Source: Rhodobiaceae bacterium
Lineage (GTDB): Bacteria; Pseudomonadota; Alphaproteobacteria; Rhizobiales; Aestuariivirgaceae
DNA length: 47,126 nt
Direction of reading: 5' to 3'
NCBI GenBank assembly: GCA_009885825.1
Contig: VFJY01000081.1
Span: 1 to 47,126 of the forward strand
The position numbers and the translations under genes were made by a program. Every line of letters begins with the position of its first letter. The stretch's first letter is position 1. The notes under the pieces were generated by a model, which did no database searches, had not been told where the DNA came from, and saw only the letters and a program-made list of their open reading frames with translations. Below, piece by piece: positions 35,026 through 42,076 of the stretch.

Positions 35026-35370
35026 GCCCCGTTCTAGCAGGGGCTAGCTGAACTGGGGATGAATGGGGGCGGGTCGGCGTGGTTAGGGAAAGGTTAAAGA
35101 TTTTTAATAACAAGGGGTTATCTCCCCTGAATAGCGATGAATTAACCCTGGATCAAGCCTGCGTTGTTACCCTTCGCAATTCGCCATCGGCGGCGAATGA
35201 AGCAAAATATCCGGCATTATTCGCTCGTTTTGGCGGTTAAAGAGGAGTTCCGACTGATGTTCCGGGCGTGGATAAAAGATCGGCCAACACATCGGCCAAA
35301 ATAAAATCCATAAGCAAAATATTCATCTATTTTCAATATTTTAAATTATTTAGGTATAGGCCAAAATACA
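35026..35370. promoter_or_regulatory. Intergenic region with repeated GGCCAA boxes and a possible 15-residue ORF before the truncated fic
   Basis: CGGCCAACA at 35281 and GGCCAAAATA at 35294-35303 and 35359-35368 form short direct repeats. TTCAAT (35332-35337), 17 bases, then TATAGG (35355-35360) could be the promoter of the fic remnant, starting about 4 bases before its ATG. A tiny frame at 35257-35304 (MFRAWIKDRPTHRPK) has AGAGGAG upstream but may be chance. The left part is AT-rich and holds nothing I recognise. Confidence 0.35.
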
Positions 35371-35706
35371 ATGCCTGAAACAGCACAAAGAATCGAACCC
35401 GCGCGCCTTGAAGACGCGCCCGAGGCAATATCGGACGTCTTGGCGGAACTATCGGCGGCTTCGGCCAAATTGGAAAGCGCACTTCATCCCCGAACCGCCG
35501 CCAGTCTGGCCGACCTGGTTCGGATCATGAATACCTATTACAGCAACCTGATTGAAGGACATAACACACGGCCAAGGGACATTGAACAGGCGCTCGCGGG
35601 AAAGCTGGATACAGACGAGGCGCGCCGCAATCTGCAGATAGAGGCTGCTGCCCATGTGCGCGCGCCACCTTCCCCCACAAAGGGGGGAAGGCAGAAAGTG
35701 TCATAA
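35371..35706 (+). pseudogene. Fic-family N-terminal fragment with inhibitory motif
   Basis: Codons 1-97 read as the N-terminal helical part of a class II Fic AMP-transferase: LVRIMNTYYSNLIEGHNTRP contains the inhibitory motif S-x-x-x-E-G (SNLIEG), followed by RDIEQALAGKLDTDEARRNL and EAAAHVR. At about 35660 the sequence leaves the family and runs into a palindromic repeat and a piece of terminase. The catalytic HPFx(D/E)GNGR core is absent. It is therefore the 5' quarter of a fic gene, cut by a rearrangement. A short inhibitory peptide could still be made, but this is speculation. Confidence 0.8.
35668..35691. repeat. Small palindromic repeat at the fic truncation point
   Basis: CCTTCCCCC at 35668-35676 pairs with GGGGGAAGG at 35683-35691. 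It sits exactly between the fic fragment and the duplicated terminase end, so it marks or caused the breakpoint. Elements of this form are common between alphaproteobacterial genes. Confidence 0.7.
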
Positions 35707-35806
35707 AATCCTCAGTCTCGGCTCCGCCCTTCGCCGCAGCATCAGGTCGCTCACCGCCCAGACGAGGGCGTCCTGCCGGTCGGGGCTTTTCCGGCCCTCG
35801 CCAATC
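35704..35806 (-). pseudogene. Duplicated C-terminal fragment of the large terminase
   Basis: On the minus strand this encodes AIGEGRKSPDRQDALVWAVS followed by DLMLRRRAEPRLRIL, nearly the same as the end of the terminase gene at about 36224-36327 (AIGEGKKSPDRLDALVWAVS). The DNA differs at scattered positions, so the duplication is old or came from a related element. It is cut off at the left by a stop and at the right by unrelated sequence. Confidence 0.85.
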
Positions 35807-35862
35807 GCCCGTGAGCCGTCGCGGGTGTTGGACCTTTCTGTGCGCCATGCTAATTCAGTTGA

Positions 35863-36192
35863 ATGGCCTTCCTGATCTTGTGCTTTGCAGCTGTCGCCAT
35901 CCCGTATGGTCTTGAGCGACTCTATTTCGTAAAAAAGTTTGGGCCGTTCGCAATTCTGTTCTGGCTGTTTGTCTTTCAATCCAGCGTTATATTCGTTGGA
36001 AATTTCCTCTTGGCGTATCATATTGGCCAGTCATTTCCCGGTTGGGTTAAGTCCATCGGAATTGCGATTGCAGTATTATCCCTCTGGACGATTGCTATAG
36101 CGCCACTCGTTGCGGTTTTGGCCGCACTGGTGGCCATGATTGTGATCGCAGCCCAACGGATTCAGAGAAAGTCTGGGGAAAATTCAGACTGA
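35863..36192 (+). CDS. Hypothetical three-helix membrane protein between the two terminase ends
   Basis: The 109-residue frame begins MAFLILCFAAVAIPYGLERL and has three hydrophobic segments: the N-terminus, FGPFAILFWLFVFQSSVIFV and a long one from IGIAIAVLSLWTIAIAPLVA. It ends with a basic tail. It lies between the duplicated terminase ends and converges on the terminase stop with a 9-base overlap. There is no good ribosome binding site before the ATG. Base composition is AT-richer than the chromosome genes. I recognise no family; phage holin-like topology is possible. Confidence 0.45.
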   Translation: MAFLILCFAAVAIPYGLERLYFVKKFGPFAILFWLFVFQSSVIFVGNFLLAYHIGQSFPGWVKSIGIAIAVLSLWTIAIAPLVAVLAALVAMIVIAAQRIQRKSGENSD

Positions 36193-37494
36193 CCCGTTAC
36201 CTGGTTCCGGCGCAGCTTGCTGCAACACCCTCACCCTCGGCTCCGCTCTTCTTCGCAGCATCAGGTCGCTGACGGCCCAGACCAGGGCGTCCAGCCGGTC
36301 GGGGCTTTTCTTGCCCTCGCCGATGGCGCTGCACATCTCGTCTTCGAGCTCGGCGAAGGCGCCCACGTGGGGCACCCTGCCCTGTTCATAAAGCGCTGCC
36401 ACCGGCTCGGCTCTTGCCTGTTTGCCGCGCGTCGCATGGACGGCGCGGAAGGAGAGCTCCGGGTCCACCTCGCGCAACACCTGTTCCACCATGGCGCCGC
36501 CCTGGTTGATTTCCGCCACCACGCGGTCTGCCTTGCGGGCGTGATACAGGCCCATAATTTCTTTCGCCCATTGCGCCGGTCTTAGTCCGTGTACAGAATA
36601 ATCATCCAGCACATAGCACCGCCCATCAACGCCCAGCCCGGCGCACACAATGCCGCACGCATTGCTCCTGGCGCCAAAGCCCGCCGGCGGATCGACCGCC
36701 ACGACAACGCGGCGCAATTCCGGCGCTGAAGCCACGCGCAGGTTTTCGATGATGTCGCGGTGGAACAGGGCGTCCGGATCGTCCTCGATCAGTTCGCCAT
36801 TGAGTTCCTGCCGCCCCAATCTGGTGCCGCCATAACGCTTCAAGACTTCGTCGAGAAAAGGCTTCGCCAGATTTTTCCTGTTGTCGAATGTGGTTGAGCG
36901 GCTGACCACTGTGCCGCTTTCGGCCAGCAGCCGCTTCAAGATCGGTATGGGCCGGGGTGTCGTTGTAATAATCGCGCGCGGATTGTCGCCCAATCGCAGC
37001 GCAAGCTGCAGCATGTTCCACACTTCGCTGGCGTATTTCCATTTTGCCAGTTCATCGCACCAGGCCGCGTCAAACTGCGGCCCGCGCAATCCATCGGGCT
37101 CCTCGGCCGAAAAGACATGCGCCACACTGCCGTTGGGCCACGTCAGCTTGCGCTTTGATGGCTCGTAGGCGGGCCTGTCATCGCCCTGATCAATGGACAG
37201 AAGCCCGGATTTTCCCTCCAGCATCACCAGCCGCGCTTCAGAATAAGTAGGCGCCACAATTGCGATCCGCTGGGCCTTGAGAAAAACCGGTTGCCATTCA
37301 CCAAGGGCTGTGGCGCGCACCCATTCAGCGCCGGTGCGGGTTTTTCCCGCACCCCTGCCTCCCAATATCAGCCAGTTGCGCCAATCGCCTGCGTCGGGCG
37401 GAAGCTGGTCATCCCTTGCCCAATTGCGCCAGTCCTTGATCTTTTCCTGCAGCAGCCAGCGGGACGTGGTGCGGCTCAGATATGGTCCCGTCAT
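36184..37494 (-). CDS. Phage/GTA-type terminase large subunit (DNA packaging ATPase)
   Basis: The start is uncertain: ATG 37494 (MTGPYLSRTTSRWL) limits overlap with the upstream gene, while ATG 37548 is also in frame. The protein of about 436 residues has Walker A LILGGRGAGKTRTGAEWVR, a Walker B region near DAAWCDELAKWK, the motif IITTTPRPIPILK, and the nuclease domain (VVVAVDPPAGFG, VVAEINQGGAMV, SPDRLDALVWAVSDLML). This is the type in gene transfer agents and related prophages. No portal, protease or capsid gene follows; the 3' side instead meets a rearranged region. It is probably a leftover of a GTA or prophage. Confidence 0.88.
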   Translation of the reverse strand: MTGPYLSRTTSRWLLQEKIKDWRNWARDDQLPPDAGDWRNWLILGGRGAGKTRTGAEWVRATALGEWQPVFLKAQRIAIVAPTYSEARLVMLEGKSGLLSIDQGDDRPAYEPSKRKLTWPNGSVAHVFSAEEPDGLRGPQFDAAWCDELAKWKYASEVWNMLQLALRLGDNPRAIITTTPRPIPILKRLLAESGTVVSRSTTFDNRKNLAKPFLDEVLKRYGGTRLGRQELNGELIEDDPDALFHRDIIENLRVASAPELRRVVVAVDPPAGFGARSNACGIVCAGLGVDGRCYVLDDYSVHGLRPAQWAKEIMGLYHARKADRVVAEINQGGAMVEQVLREVDPELSFRAVHATRGKQARAEPVAALYEQGRVPHVGAFAELEDEMCSAIGEGKKSPDRLDALVWAVSDLMLRRRAEPRVRVLQQAAPEPGNGSV

Positions 37495-37957
37495 CGCCTC
37501 GGCGGAGAGACGCAATGCGCCGTGCAAACTCTTCACGGACGGCGTCATCAAGCTGGCGGCGCTCGCGGATTTTTCTGACGCGGAGACTGCGATCCTTGCG
37601 TTCAAGTTCCAAAACCTTTTCCAATGTGCGCACCAGCGTGTTGGCCGAGCGGATATCGCGCTCGCTGTTTGCGGCCGATGCTTCTTCACCAACCACTTTG
37701 AGCTGGCCTTCCAGCTGGCCCAGGCGCATTTGCAGCAGCTCCTTGAGGCGCTGAATGGTGGCGCGGGTGCTGGTGTTGCTTGCCCTGCCCGTGCCGCGCA
37801 GCGTCCAGCCGCGCCTTCGCGCCTCGGTCACCAGCTTGTATTTGCTGACACCCAGCCTCGCGACGATGGCCGCCAGGCCTTGTGCTGGATCTTCGTAATC
37901 TTCCCGGGCAGACTGCCAAAGCAATTCGACTGCCGCCGCTTCATCCGCGTCGCTCAT
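37409..37957 (-). CDS. Terminase small subunit-like protein (GTA gp1 type)
   Basis: The start MSDADEAAAVELLWQ at 37957 has AGGA immediately upstream. The 182-residue protein has an N-terminal helix-turn-helix (GLAAIVARLGVSKYKLVTEA, RRRGWTLR) and then long coiled-coil helices (TIQRLKELLQMRLGQLEGQL, SANTLVRTLEKVLELERK). This matches the small protein that precedes the large terminase in GTA and prophage packaging modules, which recognises DNA. It overlaps the large subunit gene. Its promoter is the first of two near-identical direct repeats (37953-38051). Confidence 0.7.
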   Translation of the reverse strand: MSDADEAAAVELLWQSAREDYEDPAQGLAAIVARLGVSKYKLVTEARRRGWTLRGTGRASNTSTRATIQRLKELLQMRLGQLEGQLKVVGEEASAANSERDIRSANTLVRTLEKVLELERKDRSLRVRKIRERRQLDDAVREEFARRIASLRRGDDGTISEPHHVPLAAAGKDQGLAQLGKG

Positions 37958-38051
37958 TTTTCCTAACCCAATTGTGGAGAATACCCGTTCATAGCCAAAC
38001 CACCATACGGTGTCAAGGACTATTTTCATGTTTTAGGATTTTTATTATTTC
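37953..38051. repeat. Direct repeat A flanking the fic toxin/antitoxin cassette
   Basis: About 95 bases nearly identical to 38851-38949, in the same orientation. Shared blocks include TTCATAGCCAAACCACC and GTGTCAAGGACTATTTTC. Besides the promoter, this copy holds the small-terminase start codon on its left side and the last dozen codons and stop of the fic gene on its right side. Confidence 0.85.
37988..38016 (-). promoter_or_regulatory. Promoter copy A (TTGACA-N17-TATGAA) with operator palindrome
   Basis: On the minus strand TTGACA (38016-38011), 17 bases, TATGAA (37993-37988). CACCGTATGGTG, a palindrome with one mismatch, spans the -35 edge and spacer. It would drive the small terminase gene. 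The fic stop codon overlaps the -35 element. Confidence 0.65.
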
Positions 38052-38600
38052 ACCAAAAAGCGGCTTCAAATCACCAAAGAAACTGGCTTTCATGGCTATT
38101 AGGAAACTTCGCGGCCGCAACTTTTCCAGGTTGAGTGGATGTCCAGCATGCGTAGCGAGCATAGCCACAAAGGCCAATTGCGCCCGACCATTACCGTCCC
38201 GAAATGCGTGTATTGCGTTCAACTCTGCCAGAAAATGCGACGCATCATGGGCAAACTCATGAGACTCAAGGCCGCGAAGAAACCGTCTCTTCTTCAGGCC
38301 CGTGAGAAGGTGCTGCAATTCATTCCGTATGTTTTCAGGATAGCAGAACGCGCTTTGCTCTTTCGAGATTCGCACACTGCGAAACCTGCCAGCCCATGAA
38401 TAAACATCTTGGAACAGATGACGATGGGTGGCGCAATAATGTGCAACGCCGAACCTTCCAGCTGGTAAGGGCTCATCGAACCGTTGAGTCGTCATCGCCA
38501 GCTCGAATTGCCGCAGTTCCTTCGAACGCCGGATATCCGCCTTGTTTTTAAGAACCCTGGTTCCAGCGTAGCAGTACGGATCGTTTACGACCTCATACAT
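38013..38600 (-). CDS. Fic-family toxin (class I-like AMP-transferase)
   Basis: The 195-residue protein has a Fic fold: CYAGTRVLKNKADIRRSKEL near the start, HLFQDVYSWAGRFRSVRISK, and the catalytic loop HAFRDGNGRAQLAF, a good match to HxFx(D/E)GNGR. Family role: transfer of AMP from ATP to a target protein such as gyrase or topoisomerase IV, stopping growth until an antitoxin blocks ATP binding. No inhibitory S/T-x-x-x-E-G/N helix is within this protein, as expected for class I. The antitoxin gene is just upstream, 11 bases between its stop and this ATG. The last 12 codons lie inside direct repeat A. GC content is lower than the flanking chromosome. Confidence 0.88.
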   Translation of the reverse strand: MYEVVNDPYCYAGTRVLKNKADIRRSKELRQFELAMTTQRFDEPLPAGRFGVAHYCATHRHLFQDVYSWAGRFRSVRISKEQSAFCYPENIRNELQHLLTGLKKRRFLRGLESHEFAHDASHFLAELNAIHAFRDGNGRAQLAFVAMLATHAGHPLNLEKLRPRSFLIAMKASFFGDLKPLFGEIIKILKHENSP

Positions 38601-38611
38601 CGCCGCTGTTG

Positions 38612-38818
38612 TCAGCCTTTCTTGCCATACTTGTCTTTCAATATAGTCCGGCGGGCTTCAGACGACAGACCCATCTTTTCAAAGTTTCCAAAGGTGGCAC
38701 GCATTTCCTTGGATGGACGCAACCCTTCAACTCCGCTGATCTTCGTCGAAGCTTTTGCGCCGACAATAAATTGGCCGGAACTTGAGGAACGGTAATTTTG
38801 GGTTTTCTTAGTCGCCAT
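38612..38818 (-). CDS. VbhA-like antitoxin of the Fic toxin
   Basis: The 68-residue protein precedes the fic toxin gene. Its central part ISGVEGLRPSKEMRATFGNF resembles the (S/T)xxxEG-L-x-P-S antitoxin helix of VbhA-type proteins, whose Glu blocks the ATP site of Fic. The Glu-Gly pair is present, but the position four residues before Glu is Ile rather than Ser/Thr, so the motif is non-canonical. The C-terminus is basic (ILKDKYGKKG). The promoter is direct repeat B, 70-95 bases upstream. Position and size support the antitoxin role; the variant motif leaves doubt on mechanism. Confidence 0.7.
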   Translation of the reverse strand: MATKKTQNYRSSSSGQFIVGAKASTKISGVEGLRPSKEMRATFGNFEKMGLSSEARRTILKDKYGKKG

Positions 38819-38850
38819 TGGTCCAACCTATCATAAATTCCTGTACCATG

Positions 38851-38949
38851 CTCATTTTCTAACCCAATTGCGGAGAATAGCCGTTCATAGCCAAACCACC
38901 GTACGGTGTCAAGGACTATTTTCTTGTTATGGGATTTATTATTTTGAGG
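38851..38949. repeat. Direct repeat B flanking the fic toxin/antitoxin cassette
   Basis: Second copy of the repeat at 37953-38051. It carries the same TTGACA/TATGAA promoter and the same leader, including a vestigial ATGAGC that matches the small-terminase start. It ends a few bases before the stop codon of the CorC-type gene. Confidence 0.85.
38884..38912 (-). promoter_or_regulatory. Promoter copy B (TTGACA-N17-TATGAA) with perfect operator palindrome
   Basis: On the minus strand TTGACA (38912-38907), 17 bases, TATGAA (38889-38884). The palindrome CACCGTACGGTG is perfect here. It would drive the antitoxin-fic operon, and the antitoxin or toxin-antitoxin complex may bind it. Confidence 0.65.
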
Positions 38950-38960
38950 GTCGGCGCTGG

Positions 38961-40268
38961 TCAGATGGCGGCGCGGCGTTTGGCGGCGGCTTGCCGGCTG
39001 ACGATGATCTTGTCGATCCGCCGCCCGTCGAGATCGACGACCTCGAACTGAAAGCCGCGCTCCGTGAAGGCGTCTCCCGTCGCCGGAAAGCGGCCCAGGC
39101 GGTCCAGCACAAATCCCGCCACGGTCTGATATTCGCGGGTCGGGGGAACCGCCATGCCGATGCGGTCGGACAGGCGGTCTATCGGCGCGTTGCCGGACAC
39201 CAGCAGGGAGCCGTCCGAGCGCTCGACAATATCGGGCTCGGGCTCGGCCCTGCCGTGGCGGAACACGCCGACGATGGCCTGCAGGATATCCGTGGTGGTG
39301 ACGATGCCCTCGAAGTGGCCATACTCGTCGTAGACGAGGCCGAAATGCACCTCCGATTCCTTGAGCCGGCTTACCACATCGAGGGCATCAAGCGTTTCGG
39401 GGATGACGGGAGCCTGCTTGACGAGCCGCTTGATGTTGGGGGCGCGCCGGCGCAGCAACGCGGCGGCCACATCCTTGGCCTGGATGACGCCGATGATGTT
39501 GTCGCGGCCGCCTTCATAGGCGATGAAGCGCGAGTGGCCGCTGTCGGCCATGCGCCGGCCGATTTTCGCCGGGGTTTCGTTGACGTCAATCATTTCCACG
39601 CCGGCGCGCGGCGTCATGACGGTGCGCACCAGCCTGTCGCCCAGCCGCATCACGCCGGCGATCATGGTGCGCTCTTCCGGCTCAAGCACGCCGGCCGACT
39701 CCGCCTCGGCGATCAGGGCGTGGATCTCCGCGTCGGTGACGGTGTCGTCGCGGACCTGGCTTTGGCCGAGAACCACCAAGACCCAGCGGCCCGAATGCTC
39801 GAGCAGCCAGACAACGGGTGCGGCCACTTTCGCCAGCAGCGTCATCGCCGGGGCCACAAGGCAGGCGATGCGCTCGGGATTGCGCAGCGCGATCTGCTTG
39901 GGCACAAGTTCGCCGATGACCAGCGACAGGTAGGTGATCACGCCGATCACCAGGCCAAAGCCCAGGGGTTCAGCCACATTGCCGGGCAGGCCCAGCGTCA
40001 GCAGCCAGCCTGATGCCCGGCCGCCAAGGGTTGCCCCGGAGAAGGCGCCCGCCAGAATGCCGATCAGCGTGATGCCAATCTGGACGGTCGAGAGAAAGCG
40101 GCCCGGATTTGACGCCAGCACCAGGGCCCGGCGCGCGCCCTTGACATTCTGGTCCGCCAGCGTGCGCAATTTGGCCGCCCGCGAGGAGGCAACCGCAAGC
40201 TCCGACATGGCCAGCAGGCCGTTCAGCATGATCAGCAGAACTACGATGGCGATTTCAAGATAGGGCAT
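38961..40268 (-). CDS. HlyC/CorC-family membrane protein with CBS pair
   Basis: The 435-residue protein has an N-terminal CNNM/DUF21 membrane domain (YLEIAIVVLLIMLNGLLAMS, then further segments to about residue 150). A CBS pair is around residues 210-330 (VMTPRAGVEMIDVNE, VSRLKESEVHFGLVYDEYGH), followed by a C-terminal CorC/HlyC domain (GNAPIDRLSDRIGM, TVAGFVLDRLGRFPATGD). Family role: magnesium/cobalt efflux or ion homeostasis; the hemolysin name is historical. It seems an ordinary chromosomal gene caught inside the plastic region. No ribosome binding site problem or truncation is seen. Confidence 0.9.
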   Translation of the reverse strand: MPYLEIAIVVLLIMLNGLLAMSELAVASSRAAKLRTLADQNVKGARRALVLASNPGRFLSTVQIGITLIGILAGAFSGATLGGRASGWLLTLGLPGNVAEPLGFGLVIGVITYLSLVIGELVPKQIALRNPERIACLVAPAMTLLAKVAAPVVWLLEHSGRWVLVVLGQSQVRDDTVTDAEIHALIAEAESAGVLEPEERTMIAGVMRLGDRLVRTVMTPRAGVEMIDVNETPAKIGRRMADSGHSRFIAYEGGRDNIIGVIQAKDVAAALLRRRAPNIKRLVKQAPVIPETLDALDVVSRLKESEVHFGLVYDEYGHFEGIVTTTDILQAIVGVFRHGRAEPEPDIVERSDGSLLVSGNAPIDRLSDRIGMAVPPTREYQTVAGFVLDRLGRFPATGDAFTERGFQFEVVDLDGRRIDKIIVSRQAAAKRRAAI

Positions 40269-40528
40269 GAGGGCTGCTGTTCAAATGGCGGCGGGCTGGA
40301 GCGGCGCGGCGGTCCACGGCCTTCCGGCGCGGACCGTTGACTGGACACAATGATTCGGTTCCCCCTGGGCGCGGCAGCATCATGGATGGGGCCAGCATAG
40401 ACCATCGCCGCCGGTTCAACAACGTGAAGTTGCCCGGGGCAACCGGCTGGCCAGCTTCGCCCGGTCTGGCTAATGCCGCCGATTGGGCGCAAGATCATTC
40501 GCGACACACCGGACGGAGGAGAAGACAG

Positions 40529-40669
40529 ATGGCCAAGGGTCAACAAAAAAGCAACCGCGAGAAGAAGAAGCCAAAGCAGGACAAGGCAAAACCAACGGCC
40601 GCCACCTCGCAATTTTCCGTCCTGCAGCCCAAGTCCACGGGCGTTTCTTCATCGGGCAAGAAACAGTAG
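40529..40669 (+). CDS. Small lysine-rich conserved-type protein
   Basis: This 46-residue protein begins MAKGQQKSNREKKKPKQDKA and is very basic in its first half. GGAGGAGAAGACAG gives it a strong ribosome binding site 5-10 bases upstream. Similar short MAKGQ-type proteins occur widely in Hyphomicrobiales as I recall, with no known function. RNA or ribosome binding would suit the charge. The frame continues upstream, but codon 1 at 40529 is clearly the best start. Confidence 0.75.
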   Translation: MAKGQQKSNREKKKPKQDKAKPTAATSQFSVLQPKSTGVSSSGKKQ

Positions 40670-40764
40670 CTTGGCGCGCCGCTGATTTGGTGCGATGCGG
40701 CACCTTGGAGCATGTCGCAGGGCTATTGTCCGCAAATCATGCGGAGAATAGCCTGTTTAATCGC

Positions 40765-40793
40765 CGCATATGGTATAAACCGTTTATAGTCAA
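40765..40793 (-). promoter_or_regulatory. Orphan promoter copy C (TTGACT-N17-TATGCG) with palindrome
   Basis: On the minus strand TTGACT (40793-40788), 17 bases, TATGCG (40770-40765). The perfect palindrome TATAAAC-C-GTTTATA (40774-40788) fills the spacer. Further on it shares GGCTATTCTCCGCA with promoter copy B. No intact gene follows it on this strand, so it looks like the surviving promoter of a lost module. Confidence 0.55.
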
Positions 40794-40834
40794 TGGTTTA
40801 TAGGAGTTTTCTGACCCTTTAGGTCATGTTACCC

Positions 40835-40863
40835 TATCGACACATCCCATTCATGTGTCGATA
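40835..40863. promoter_or_regulatory. Upstream operator dyad of the third fic gene
   Basis: TATCGACACAT-CCCATTC-ATGTGTCGATA is a perfect 11-base-arm inverted repeat. It shares the TGTCGAT half-site with the promoter dyad at 40896-40912 and with the sequence over the start codon (40926). Confidence 0.6.
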
Positions 40864-40889
40864 AAATCGCAAAACATCGCCATATTTTC

Positions 40890-40918
40890 TTGACGTGTCG
40901 ATTCAATCGACATATGGT
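40890..40918 (+). promoter_or_regulatory. Promoter of the third fic gene with a spacer-filling operator
   Basis: TTGACG (40890-40895), then TGTCGATTCAATCGACA, a perfect 17-base palindrome that is exactly the spacer, then TATGGT (40913-40918). The predicted start point coincides with the ATG at 40925, implying a leaderless mRNA. Confidence 0.7.
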
Positions 40919-40924
40919 GCGGAT

Positions 40925-42067
40925 ATGTCGATAAAATCGCAAACCGTAAACATATCAGATTGGCGACCTGACCGCCCCTATAACGGTTTGCCCGCCCTGC
41001 CGCCCAAGGCGGAGATTGAAACCCATGCCGTGCTCAGGCAGTGCATCACCGCGCGCGCCGCCCTGGGTGAATTGAAACAGGCGGCGAGGCTTATTCCCAA
41101 CCAGGCGATGCTGATCAGCACGCTGCCCTTGCTGGAAGCGCAGGCAAGCTCGGCGATTGAAAACATCGTCACCACCGCCGACAGGCTGTTTCAGCACATG
41201 GGCCGCGATGCACACGCCGACCCGGCCACCAAGGAAGCCTTGCGCTACAGCCGCGCCCTGTTCGAGGGCTTCAAAACCCTGAACCAGCATCCGTTGAACA
41301 CCCGGACGGCGGAGCGGATTTGCAGCCGGGTGAAAGGCGTGGAGATGACCGTGCGCCGCGTACCCGGGACAGCGCTGAAGAACGACGCCACGGGCGAAAC
41401 CATCTACACGCCGCCCGAAGGCGAAGCGCATTTGCGCGAATTGCTGGCGAACTGGGAGCGCTTCATCCACACCGAAACGGCTCTCGATCCCCTGATCCGC
41501 ATGGCTGTGGGACATTACCAGTTTGAAGCCATTCATCCGTTCACTGACGGAAATGGCCGAACCGGCCGTGTGCTGAACAGCCTGTTCCTGATTCAGGAGG
41601 ATCTCCTGACGCTCCCCATTCTCTATTTGAGCCGCTACATCATCCAGAACCGGGCCGATTATTACCGACTGCTGCTGCAGGTGACGCGCGAGGATGCGTG
41701 GGAGCCATGGCTCCTCTATCTCATCAAGGGGGTCGAGGAAACGGCGAACTGGACCACGGCAAAAATTTCAGCGATCAGCGCGCTGACGGACCATACCTTT
41801 GCCTTTGTGCGCCAACAGTTGCCGAAGATTTACAGCCATGAACTGGTCAGCCTGATCTTTGAATTGCCCTATTGCCGGATCAGCAACCTGACCGAAGCCA
41901 AAATCGCCAAAAGGCAGACCGCCTCGCTTTACCTGAAACAACTGGTGGAAATCGGCGTGCTGGCGGAAGCTGAAACGAGCAAGGAAAAACTGTTTATTCA
42001 TCCGAAATTGATGCAATTGCTGTCCCGCGACAGCAACCAGTTTGAGCCTTACGACATTCAGCAGTGA
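40925..42067 (+). CDS. Fic-family protein, class II-like, with C-terminal winged helix
   Basis: The ATG at 40925 ([20 protein letters not shown]) is preferred because the promoter points to it; a GTG at 40895 lies inside the -35 element. The 380-residue protein has an N-terminal helix with the inhibitory motif SSAIEN (S-x-x-x-E-N), an insert reading [20 protein letters not shown], and the canonical catalytic loop [17 protein letters not shown]-terminal winged helix follows ([36 protein letters not shown]). Family role: AMPylation held in check by its own inhibitory helix, as in the Shewanella Fic. The C-terminal helix may bind the TGTCGAT boxes upstream, giving autoregulation; that is inferred. 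Confidence 0.9.
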   Translation: MSIKSQTVNISDWRPDRPYNGLPALPPKAEIETHAVLRQCITARAALGELKQAARLIPNQAMLISTLPLLEAQASSAIENIVTTADRLFQHMGRDAHADPATKEALRYSRALFEGFKTLNQHPLNTRTAERICSRVKGVEMTVRRVPGTALKNDATGETIYTPPEGEAHLRELLANWERFIHTETALDPLIRMAVGHYQFEAIHPFTDGNGRTGRVLNSLFLIQEDLLTLPILYLSRYIIQNRADYYRLLLQVTREDAWEPWLLYLIKGVEETANWTTAKISAISALTDHTFAFVRQQLPKIYSHELVSLIFELPYCRISNLTEAKIAKRQTASLYLKQLVEIGVLAEAETSKEKLFIHPKLMQLLSRDSNQFEPYDIQQ

Positions 42068-42076
42068 GCGGCGGCT

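Noticed and set aside
35095-35112. TTAAAGATTTTTAA as a CtrA site
   Set aside because: The spacing between TTAA halves is six, not seven, so it does not fit the consensus.
35257-35304. Tiny frame with a good ribosome binding site before the truncated fic
   Set aside because: Too short to support as a gene; mentioned only within the intergenic entry.
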